The notes under the pieces: generated by a model
Databases searched by the model: none
What the model was told of the DNA's origin: nothing
What the model saw: the letters and a program-made list of their open reading frames with translations, nothing else
Program-made: the position numbers and the translations under genes
NCBI GenBank assembly: GCA_008729055.1
Contig: SDUX01000008.1
Location: 1,364,001 to 1,428,000 of the forward strand
Direction of reading: 5' to 3'
Source: Pyropia haitanensis
Taxonomy: Eukaryota; Rhodophyta; Bangiophyceae; Bangiales; Bangiaceae
DNA: 64,000 nt
Part shown: positions 35,120 through 42,767 of the stretch, piece by piece
How positions within the stretch are numbered: position 1 is the stretch's first letter
Layout: every line of letters begins with the position of its first letter

Positions 35120-35742
35120 TGCACGCGGTCGCTTGGGGGGGGTGGGGGGGGGGGGGGGGTGAGGGGGGGCGTACTGGCGGTGGCCACGCCGCCGCCGGCT
35201 TGCGCCGGCCCCCCTGTGCCAAGGTGCCGCCGGTGGGGCGTGGTGGATGATGCGCTTTGTCTCGACCGCCGTGGCCGTCGCGACGCCGGCAGGGGGGGGG
35301 GGTGGTGCGCCGCCGCCCGCGGGCGTCGCCGCCACCCGCCGCGCCGCCCGCCGGCAGCGTCCGCCAGCGTGACGCCCGCGCCCCGCCCCGCGCGCGCGGC
35401 ACTCGGTCGCGCCGCCGCTGCCGCGGCGCGGCCGGGTCCGCCGGCCGACCCCCGGCCGCCGCGGTCGCCGCCGCGGCGGGCGGGGGTGGCCAGCGGCGGG
35501 GGGCGGCGGCGGTGGACGCGGTCGCGGTCGCGCCGTGGCCGTGGCGGGGGTGGCGGCGACCGCGGCGGGGGGCACCGCCGGGACTTGCCGGGTGGACGAG
35601 GGCGTACGGCGGCACGCCACTCCACCGGTGATCAGCCGTGGCGGGTCTCCCCAAAGGTGTCGCAGCCATTACCAGGCCGCGGCGGTCTATCGAGTGCGCT
35701 ACAATGAGGTCATGGACCGACTGGACGTAGCCAAGGTACCTT
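35120..35742. other. TIMELESS / tRNA spacer
   Basis: GC-rich to about 35640, then mixed composition. Open frames, including a minus one beginning at 35620, show no domain. No gene is called. Confidence 0.5.
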
Positions 35743-35779
35743 GTGTCTGTGGCCGAGTGGTTAAGGCGATTGACTAGAA

Positions 35780-35790
35780 TCTTTCTTGAG
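35780..35790 (+). other. Canonical tRNA intron (37/38)
   Basis: Eleven bases, tctttcttgag, directly after the base 3' of the anticodon. Removing them restores a seven-base anticodon loop CTAGAAA. Confidence 0.88.
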
Positions 35791-35820
35791 ATCAATTTCT
35801 TTCGGGAGCGCAGGTTCGAA

Positions 35821-35831
35821 ATCTTCGAATG
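35821..35831 (+). other. Ectopic T-loop insertion in tRNA-Ser
   Basis: Eleven bases, atcttcgaatg, within the T loop between about positions 59 and 60. The exact cut sites can shift by a base or so either way because TTCGAA is repeated. Confidence 0.75.
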
Positions 35832-35901
35832 TCCTGCCAGACACGATCTCTCACTGCGAGGTCTCACAGTGGACTGAGCAATTGATAAAATCGCTCGCGC
35901 A

Positions 35902-35906
35902 TTTTT
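35902..35906 (+). terminator. Possible Pol III terminator (T5)
   Basis: The first run of five T downstream of the tRNA, 57 bp after G73. Pol III terminates at T runs on the non-template strand. Confidence 0.4.
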
Positions 35907-36133
35907 GTCCATATTTTCAAAGATTGGGCTGACAGACAGCTCATCCGTCGGTCCTCGACGCGCGCCCTGCGCAGTGGGGCCTACTAGACCGTGTACCTTG
36001 CGTGAGCCCGAATTCCTGTTTTGGGCCTGTTTGGACGTGCTCCACGACCCTGCTCGGCCGACATGGGGCCCGGAAACCATGCTCCGACCGCGTCATTTTG
36101 CCCCTTGGAAATGCTACGCGGGTAGCATGCCGT

Positions 36134-36533
36134 TGCAGACTGTCACGAGAAATGCACCTGGTGCACGAGCACTCTTGCATGAAGCCTGCACCGATAGCAG
36201 CCGTTCCGTGCAGTGAGCGTGCATAGAATTTCTGCATCTCACGGAGAAGAGCGCGGCTCGGCTGCTGAAGCACACGTACGCGTGCCTCTGAGCACGCACC
36301 GCATGCTGGGCTCGCGTCCTACTTGAAACTCGTTCGAACAGAACACGAGCGGAGGCCAAGGTGTGCATGCAGATGTCCTGCATGGCACCGCACGAGTGCA
36401 CGAATTCTTCTGCACGGGGGCGCGCATTCAAGCAGACTTCTCGCATTTACAACGCATTGGAAGAACACGTCGTGCACCGTGAGAGAGCAAGCCCTGCACG
36501 GGAACGTGCTCTGGTGCAGGGTCCAAGAATGCA
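36134..36533. repeat. Dense TGCA tetramer cluster
   Basis: Seventeen TGCA tetramers in about 400 bp, starting at 36134, 36153, 36162, 36176, 36187, 36209, 36220, 36233, 36364, 36368, 36379, 36397, 36411, 36473, 36495, 36515 and 36530. One or two would be expected by chance. Several gaps are 11 or 22 bp. Confidence 0.8.
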
Positions 36534-36982
36534 ATGAGGCCGTATCTGACGAGGGAAGCACCGGCGAAAAAAAAAACCTTTGCACACACCTCGACGAGGT
36601 CGTTCTCATGCTCTATACCAAAAACGGGGACTCGCCGCAGCTTCCCCTTCAAGGGCGAGCCCGCCGGCACTGGGCGTCTGCCACAGGAACACGAGAAACC
36701 GCGTTCTGGGGCTCTGAGGGCCACATTGCAGACGCACGTGCACGAGTCGAACAGACCCGAACAGGTCAATTCGGCCGATTCTAAGGTACACGGTCTTGCC
36801 CCCGCTGCGCTGCGCGGAGCTGGCGAGCGTCTGCTTCCTCCTCTCTTTCTCGGTCGTAGCCACCGGCCAGCCGCCACGCATTGTGTATAGCAGCGCACCC
36901 GCCAAGGGCACGCCCGGGGTTCCTGATTGACTGACGGCGCCGCCGCCGCCCCTGTTGGCCTCTGCCTTTCCCTCACCCCGCT

Positions 36983-39067
36983 CTACACCACCTGTTTGAC
37001 CGGCCCGGTGTCCGCCGCGGCCACCCCCCGCCCCCGCCGCTGCCGCTCCCACGCCGCCGTCGAGTAGTCAAACGTGCCGCCCACCACCGCCCGCACCGCG
37101 GCCGCCAGCCGCGGCACGTCCACCTCCAGGCCCGTCCCGTAGTGCGTCACGCCCGCGTGGTACAGCCGCGCCCAGCGGTAGCCCGCCGCCGCGGCGGTCG
37201 GCTGGAAGAACGTCGGCCGCCAGTCGCTGCTAATGTGGATCGCAACGGGACCGGCGGCCGCGACGGCGGCGGCGGAGGCACCGTCGCGGCCGCCCGCCAC
37301 CGCCGACGCTGATGGCGGCGGCGGCGGCGGCGCGCCCGCAAACACCAGGTTCTGCCAGCCCGCGCCGTGGACACCAACGACCACGTCGGGGCGGGCGCCA
37401 AACGCGCGGACGGCGCCGACGAGCCCCCCGTTGTGTGGGAAGACCGACACCGCCCACCCATCGCCGAGGGCGGCGGCCACGCCCGCCACCACCGCCGCCT
37501 CGTTGGCCACGCACCGCGTGCCGGTGCACGTTGGCCGCCCGCCGGGGCCGCCCGCCGCCGTTGCCGACGCCGACCGCGAGATCCACAGCAGCGCCCGCGG
37601 CGGCGGCGGCGCCTGCCCCGGTGCGGCATCCCCCCCGCGGCCAGGCGGGCGGTCGCCGGCGGCGGCGGGCGGGGGGGGCGCCAACGCGGCGCGTAAGAAC
37701 GCGGCGATGGCCCCCTCCCCACACGGCGGGTACACCCCCCCCCCCGCCGCCGCCGCCGCCGCCTGCCGCACCGGCGGCGGCGCGACAATGACCGCCGCCG
37801 GGAGCCACTCGCCGTCGGCGGGCGGGGCGGCCAGCCGGCGGCGCGGCACGCCCAGCGCGGCGGCCGCGCCGGCCGTCACCGACGCGGGCGGCAGCAGCAG
37901 CCGCGCCGCCGGGTAGGCGCGGAGGATGGGCAGGGCGGCGAGCAGCCGCGGGAGGACCTCGGTGTAGACGTGGAAAAAGGTGCTCCCGTGGTGCTGCCCG
38001 AGGTGCACCACCATGCCGGCGCCCGCGTAGGGCGCGCCCGCCGCGGCCGGCGCGGCGGCGATGGCGGCGGCGGCCGCGTCGCCGCCGCCGGCAAGCGCAA
38101 ACGGCACCGTGCGGGGGCCCGCGGCGGTGGCGGGGGGCGGGTCGTCGGGCCAATCGCCCTCCTTGACGCCGCCGCCCACGTCGACGAGCGAGCCGAGGCC
38201 GTCGGCGCCCACCCGCAGCACCCGCCCGGCGGCGTTGACGTACCACCGCGCGGCGGTGCCGCCAAAGACGGCCAGCGGCGGCTCGCCGTCGCCGCCGCCG
38301 CCGCCGCCGTCGCCGCCCGTCGTGGCCGCCGCCGCCGCCGCCGCCGCGCACGTGGGGCGGCCGAGCGGGGACGCGCCGGCGGCGCCCCCCCCCCCGCCAA
38401 CGCGGACCGCCCCCGGGATGGTCCCCCGCCCCCCCCCCCCCCGCCGTCGCCCGCCGGGTCGCCCAGCCGCAGCGTCACCGCCGCCGGGTTGACCCGCCGG
38501 TACCACTGGGCGTAGGTGGTGATCCGCAGCGGGCCGGCGGGCGGGTGGGGGTGGGGGGGGGGGGGGTGTCCCGGAGGCGGGTGAGGAGGGCGGCGAGCGT
38601 CGCAGAGGGGGGGGGGAGGTGAAGGCGGTTGCGTAGGCCGCGTCGAGGGGCGCCGGCCACGGCGCCGCTGCGTCGGCCGGGGAGGGAGGAGGGGGCGTGC
38701 CAGCTGCTGGGCGTGTGGCGGGCGGTGGCGGTGGTGGTGGTGGGGCGGCGGGTGTCTCAGAGCGGCCCGCCTCGCGGGGCAGGCGCACATCCCGGCCAAA
38801 GGCGCCGCTGCCGCCGCTGCCGCCGCTGCCGCCGCTGCCGCCGCTGCCGCCGCTGCCGCCACCGCCGCCATAGTCCGCGCCGGGCGGCGGCAGAGCGTGG
38901 ACGCCGCCGCCGGCCCGCGCGCCGCCGATGCGCCACAAGGAGGCGAGCAGGAGGGTGCTGAGCGCCGCCGCCACCGCCGCGGGCGCCGTCCGCGGGGCGG
39001 TACGCCAGGCAGTACCATCCTTGGGGGGGCGCTCCGGCGACCACGCCCGGGGAGACGCGAGGGACAT
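36983..39067 (-). CDS. GT61-family glycosyltransferase, copy 1 (three frame slips)
   Basis: A DUF563/GT61 enzyme; relatives add xylose, arabinose or GlcNAc in the ER/Golgi, but the donor sugar here is unknown. Seen: AAVAALSTLLLASLWRIGG-like hydrophobic segment at about residues 29-47 (type II signal anchor), a Gly/Ser/Pro stem, TYAQWYRRVNPAAVTLRLGD, WYVNAAGRVLRVGADG, then the GT61 core: HGSTFFHVYTEVLPRLLAAL, LLWISRSAS, WAVSVFPHNGG and VVVGVHGAGWQNLVFA (the family's G-x-HGAGxxNxxF), and GTGLEVDVPRLAAAVRAVV. ATG 39067; TAG 36983. Reading through needs one added base at each of three runs: G10 38607-38616, G14 38553-38566 and C14 38429-38442. Corrected length is 694 residues. Copy 2 has 11 G at the first run and is in frame there. 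Confidence 0.85.
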   Translation of the reverse strand: MSLASPRAWSPERPPKDGTAWRTAPRTAPAAVAAALSTLLLASLWRIGGARAGGGVHALPPPGADYGGGGGSGGSGGSGGSGGSGGSGAFGRDVRLPREAGRSETPAAPPPPPPPPATRPAAGTPPPPSPADAAAPWPAPLDAAYATAFTSPPPLRRSPPSSPASGTPPPPPPPPARRPAADHHLRPVVPAGQPGGGDAAAGRPGGRRRGGGGRGTIPGAVRVGGGGGAAGASPLGRPTCAAAAAAAATTGGDGGGGGGDGEPPLAVFGGTAARWYVNAAGRVLRVGADGLGSLVDVGGGVKEGDWPDDPPPATAAGPRTVPFALAGGGDAAAAAIAAAPAAAGAPYAGAGMVVHLGQHHGSTFFHVYTEVLPRLLAALPILRAYPAARLLLPPASVTAGAAAALGVPRRRLAAPPADGEWLPAAVIVAPPPVRQAAAAAAGGGVYPPCGEGAIAAFLRAALAPPPPAAAGDRPPGRGGDAAPGQAPPPPRALLWISRSASATAAGGPGGRPTCTGTRCVANEAAVVAGVAAALGDGWAVSVFPHNGGLVGAVRAFGARPDVVVGVHGAGWQNLVFAGAPPPPPPSASAVAGGRDGASAAAVAAAGPVAIHISSDWRPTFFQPTAAAAGYRWARLYHAGVTHYGTGLEVDVPRLAAAVRAVVGGTFDYSTAAWERQRRGRGVAAADTGPVKQVV
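38804..38862. repeat. 9-bp Gly-Gly-Ser repeat, expanded in copy 1
   Basis: About six copies of gccgctgcc encode Gly-Gly-Ser repeats in the GT61 stem. The second paralogue has only about three (around 44760-44790). Confidence 0.85.
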
Positions 39068-40039
39068 GGTGGGGGTGGGTATGCGGGAGTGCGAGGCGGG
39101 GGAGGAGGGGGAGCGAGGCGTCCTGAAGTCCACCCGGTGCGCGGCACCCAGAAGCGTGCAGGCGCGCGAGGTCCCCCACCGTGGACAGTCGGCGAGAGTA
39201 AAGTCCTTGTGCTGCATCTGCCTCTCCCCCACGCCCTCCCCGGCTGGCGTTATGTACCGCCCGGGCAGCCGCAGTCCTCATGCCCAATCCCCCACGCATG
39301 CTCCACACCCGGGGCCCACACGGGACCTCCAGAAGACGCAAAGTCGGGCCGCTCCCCCGCACGCGCGCGCCTCCCAGCACGCCCCCTCCGTTCCCAACCC
39401 TGCTCCCCGCTCCAGGGTTGGCTGCCCCCCGCTCAACGGTCTCCCTCTCGCGGCCTGCCTCGGTGCAGCCCCGCAATCCCCCTCAGTGCGCCCACCGCCC
39501 GGCTCCCCGCGGGGGACAGCCGCCGCCGACCGACAGTCCCGTCCTCGGCCCTGCCAAGGCGCACCGACGCAGGTGTCGCCGCTCCGCATTGTCCGATGCC
39601 ACAGCCCAGTGCGCCCCCGCCACCGTCTGGCGGTGTACCCGGTCCCATCCGCTCCACGCGGCTGCCCTTGGGGGCACTCGTCCCCCCCTCATCTCCTCAG
39701 TCGTCCGCCTTGCCGACCGCGTACCGCCCCGCTGTCGTCGGCGCCGCTCACCTCGGCGGGTGACGCGACCTCGCCCTGTTGATCCACCGCGTGACTCGCT
39801 GGGCGATGCATGACGGAAGAATGCAGGAAGAGACGCCACGAACCCGACCGATACAAACCCAGTCCGACCGAGAGCGTGGCCGACTGTGCCTCGCAGCCTC
39901 GCCGCGACCCGGCCTCCGGCCGGGCCGCCCCGTTTCGGCCCTCACCGCCGGCCCGGTCGCCGGGTCTCAGACTTGCGCGGGGCCTGACCCATGAATGCCG
40001 CTGGGGTCATGGTGTGCGTACCCTGGCAAAAGGGGCCAT
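39068..40039. other. GT61 copy 1 upstream region
   Basis: No gene is called. The sequence diverges completely from the upstream region of copy 2, so the two genes probably have different promoters. Overlapping frames on both strands lack domains. Confidence 0.45.
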
Positions 40040-40176
40040 TGGCAGGGTCGGATCCGAGTCTGGCGGGCCCGGCACGAGGATCCGACCACTTAGACGACAT
40101 GCCATTCGCTGCATTGCACGATGTCAGCACTTCTCTGCACCAGTCACAGCCGACATAACTTAGCTGAAGAGATCGG
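40040..40176 (-). repeat. Outer inverted repeat, left arm
   Basis: The reverse complement of this segment matches 42558-42700, including tggtgcagagaagtgctgac (right arm tggtgcagagaggtgctgac), acatcgtgc, cagcgaatggcatgtcgtc and a ggatcc-containing end. Most positions agree, with scattered substitutions. Confidence 0.8.
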
Positions 40177-41026
40177 GTTCCGAATCGGGCCATCGGTACA
40201 GTACCGTATCTGGTACAATTCATGTTGACCGCGTTCGAATTACTCTTCCCGGTCTGGTCCGGCAAATCGGGGCTTGCTGCCTGCGTGCGACAGCTTGTCC
40301 GTGTTCGGCCCGGCCAGTCGGGCGCACTTCATGGGTTCGCCTCCGTCCACCGGCCCCGCCTGGTGGCTTGTGCTGTACCCCACTGCAGCTCCAGATACAG
40401 ACAAATACTTCGTGATACTACGGATCTGAGCTAGCGGCGGGACCGTACATCGCTCCTGCAGGCAGCGCTCGGAAAGGTGCGGGAGATACTGCCGTGATAT
40501 GTTCACACCCTCGTGTTAGGTTCATTACCCCCCCGATCCATGGTGTGGTGGGGGGGGATGTGATACTGCGCATATTAGATCGATAATAATGATACCCGAT
40601 TGTACAGTATTCTGACTCAATGGCAGTAACATCCTCAATTCACTTGAAGCCAAGTATTGTGTACAGCCCTCAACGTGATCTGTCGACAACCGTCCTTGCC
40701 ACGTGTGAACTTAAACAATTAACTACATGGCCACGTACAGTTACTCAAATAAAATGCCTTGAAAACTATTTCAATTGAGGCCCACACCGACGCTGCAAAG
40801 AGGGAAGCGCACAGGCGAACGCATCCTCGCCCTCTCTCTGTCTCTCTGCCGCTTATCGGCCTAATGCTTGGCATTTTGAACTGCAGACACACGCCGATTG
40901 CCAGGGTGATTCTTTATTTATTTCCTCGCATTCCACAAAGAGAACTGGGAAATCGTTGGGGTGTGGCAGGGTATGGTACTCCTGCTCTGGCCAGTGTGCT
41001 GCCTGGGGGGGGCATGGTTGTAGGCT
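40177..41026. other. AT-richer DNA inside the outer inverted repeat
   Basis: Among the lowest-GC DNA in the window (around 40560-40790). No gene, tRNA or transposase frame is recognisable. Confidence 0.45.
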
Positions 41027-41365
41027 GAGGCTATCATAGCTGTCAGTTGCATGGTTGAACTTCGTCAAAGCAGCCGTAGAGCGACAAGGTACAGCGTATG
41101 TGCTTGTTCGTGCAAGTTATCGTCATGAAAGGGGAGTTGTCTGCTGCTGTGCGCGCCTACAGCTTCTCTGTGAGGAGCAAAACCTATGACCGTGAGTCAG
41201 TATACGGAAACGATCTGATAGACGACACTCATGGAAACTCGCGGGGTCAGGCACCGTTAGGGCGCGTACTTTACCACATGGCCAAGAACGGCCATTGTTG
41301 GGGACACAACGAGGCACTTCTACTCATCGGTGTGCGTTCTTTGCGCCAGGAGCGTTCTCAAAGAC
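41027..41365 (-). repeat. Inner inverted repeat, left arm
   Basis: About 340 bp whose reverse complement matches 41537-41875 about an axis near 41451. Long identical stretches include aacaatggccgttcttggcc, ggtgcctgaccccgcgagtt and actgactcacggtcataggt. Confidence 0.9.
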
Positions 41366-41536
41366 GCTCTTTCACGTCTAGCTGCACTCTTCAGCCTAGG
41401 ACCCGCGATAATTTGTTTCGTCGAGTTTGCTTGTGCCCGACGTTATGCAGTCCTGTGTCATGCCTCCACCATACACACACCGACGAACCATTACCAAGAC
41501 CAACTGTTGGTCTATATCGCAGGTGATCGAAGAAGG

Positions 41537-41875
41537 GTCGCACAGAATGCTCCTGATGTTAGAAACGCAAACAGATGAGCAAGAGTGCCTCGTTGCGGCC
41601 CCAACAATGGCCGTTCTTGGCCATGTAGTCAAACACGCGGCCTGGCGGTGCCTGACCCCGCGAGTTGTCATGAGTATCGTCTATCAGATCGTTTCAGTAT
41701 ACTGACTCACGGTCATAGGTTTTGCTCCAAACAGGGATGCTGTAGGCGCGCGCAGCTGCAGACGATTCCCCCAAAGTGCCGTCAACTGGCACGTACAGGC
41801 GCATACGCTGTACCTTCGAGCACTGTGACTGCTTTGACAAAGTAAAAACCATGTAACTGATAGCTGTGATAATCT
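41537..41875 (+). repeat. Inner inverted repeat, right arm
   Basis: Partner of 41027-41365. The loop between the arms is about 170 bp (41366-41536) and has no recognisable gene. The structure resembles a foldback or MITE-like element; no target-site duplication was resolved by eye. Confidence 0.9.
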
Positions 41876-42557
41876 AACTTACAGCAGCACTCCCTTCAGA
41901 CTGCACACTCCTTTGGACGAGCAGCGGACGACGCCGGCGGCAGGGACAGCACCGCCCGGAGCCACCGTGCCGACGACGTCGTGGCGGACGGCGGGCACCC
42001 GCGGCAGCACAAACGGGGCCGCTGGCAATAGCCAGCAGTGTCAGGTGGCAGCGGAAGCTGGCGGCAACAGGAAAGGCGCCCGCGGACAGCAGCGCGTGAC
42101 GGCGGCAGCGGCAACAGGAGCGGGTGGCGGTTGCGGCGGCTGCGGCGGCGGCTGGGGGGAGCGGCGACGGCGGCGGCAGCGGCGGCGGCAGCAGCCGCAC
42201 GAGCGAGCGGCGGCGGCGGCGGCAGGCGAGAGCCGCGGCCGCGGCGGCGGCCGCGCCAGGCGGGGACCGCGGCGGGAGCGGCGGCAACGGCGACGGCAGC
42301 AGCAACGGGAGGTGGCGGCTGCGGCGGCGGCAGCGGCGGCCGGGAAGAGTGGTGGCGGCGGCAGCGACGAATAAAGGGGGGGGCGGCGGTCGGGGCGGCG
42401 GCAGAGCCAAGGAGGTGCGGTGGCGGCTGTGGCCGCGGCGGCCGCGGCGGGGGGGGTGGCAGCAAGGGAGAGCGGTGGCGGCAGCGGCGGCGAAGGCGGC
42501 GGCGGCGGCAGTGGACACTCACACGTGGCATTTTTCAAACTTGCCACGGGTCTTTAC
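41876..42557. other. GGC-rich low-complexity block
   Basis: A sudden return to extreme GC (ggcggc/gcagcg repeats, about 41895-42530) between the inner and outer right arms. Frames on both strands give only Arg/Gly/Ala repeats. Confidence 0.5.
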
Positions 42558-42700
42558 AAGGATCTCACTCAACTAAGAATAATCGACTGTGATTGGTGCA
42601 GAGAGGTGCTGACATCGTGCTACGCAGCGAATGGGATGTCGTCCAAAAGACCGGATTCTTGAGCCGAGCCCGCAAGGCCCGGATCCTACCGTGCCATTAC
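42558..42700 (+). repeat. Outer inverted repeat, right arm
   Basis: Matches the reverse complement of 40040-40176. It ends about 70 bp before the duplicated GT61 segment begins at 42768. Confidence 0.8.
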
Positions 42701-42767
42701 CCCGGTTGCGTCCCTCCCTGCAAATCGCTGGATGGAGTTTGTTTGCCCTTCCTACATGACGCGCGCC

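Larger units (their letters stand above)
35743..35845 (+). tRNA. tRNA-Ser(AGA) with two 11-nt insertions
   Basis: Acceptor GTGTCTG (35743-35749) pairs perfectly with CAGACAC (35838-35844), with G73 at 35845 as expected for serine. D arm: GCC/GGC with loop GAGTGGTTAA. Anticodon stem ATTGA/TCAAT is perfect, with loop CT-AGA (35776-35778). Between position 37 (A) and 38 (A) lie 11 extra bases, 35780-35790, at the canonical intron site. The variable arm is UCU-UUCG-GGA (35798-35807), a type II arm with a UUCG tetraloop. T stem GCAGG/CCTGC is perfect, but the T loop carries 11 extra bases (most simply 35821-35831), leaving TTCGAAT. Removing both gives an 81-nt serine tRNA. No encoded CCA. An ectopic T-loop intron is inferred; it contains a second TTCGAA. 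Confidence 0.93.
35846..36982. other. tRNA / GT61 spacer
   Basis: No protein gene is called; a low-GC section. It holds the TGCA cluster (36134-36533), an A-run near 36567, and from 36810 the 3' flank shared with the second GT61 copy. Confidence 0.5.
36810..39075. repeat. Direct duplication, left copy (GT61 unit)
   Basis: Near-identical to 42768-45006 in the same orientation. The shared segment runs from the 3' flank (ctgcgcggagctggcg) through the GT61 coding region to just past its ATG, where the copies diverge. Confidence 0.92.

Noticed and set aside
32459..35620. A 1053-codon open frame on the minus strand
   Set aside because: It is the antisense of TIMELESS. The plus-strand segments carry ordered family motifs and the minus reading carries none.
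41123..41845. Short matching frames (PNNGRSWPC...LTHGHRFCS) in both arms of the inner inverted repeat
   Set aside because: The protein similarity follows from DNA identity of the arms. The frames begin with GTG and match no transposase.
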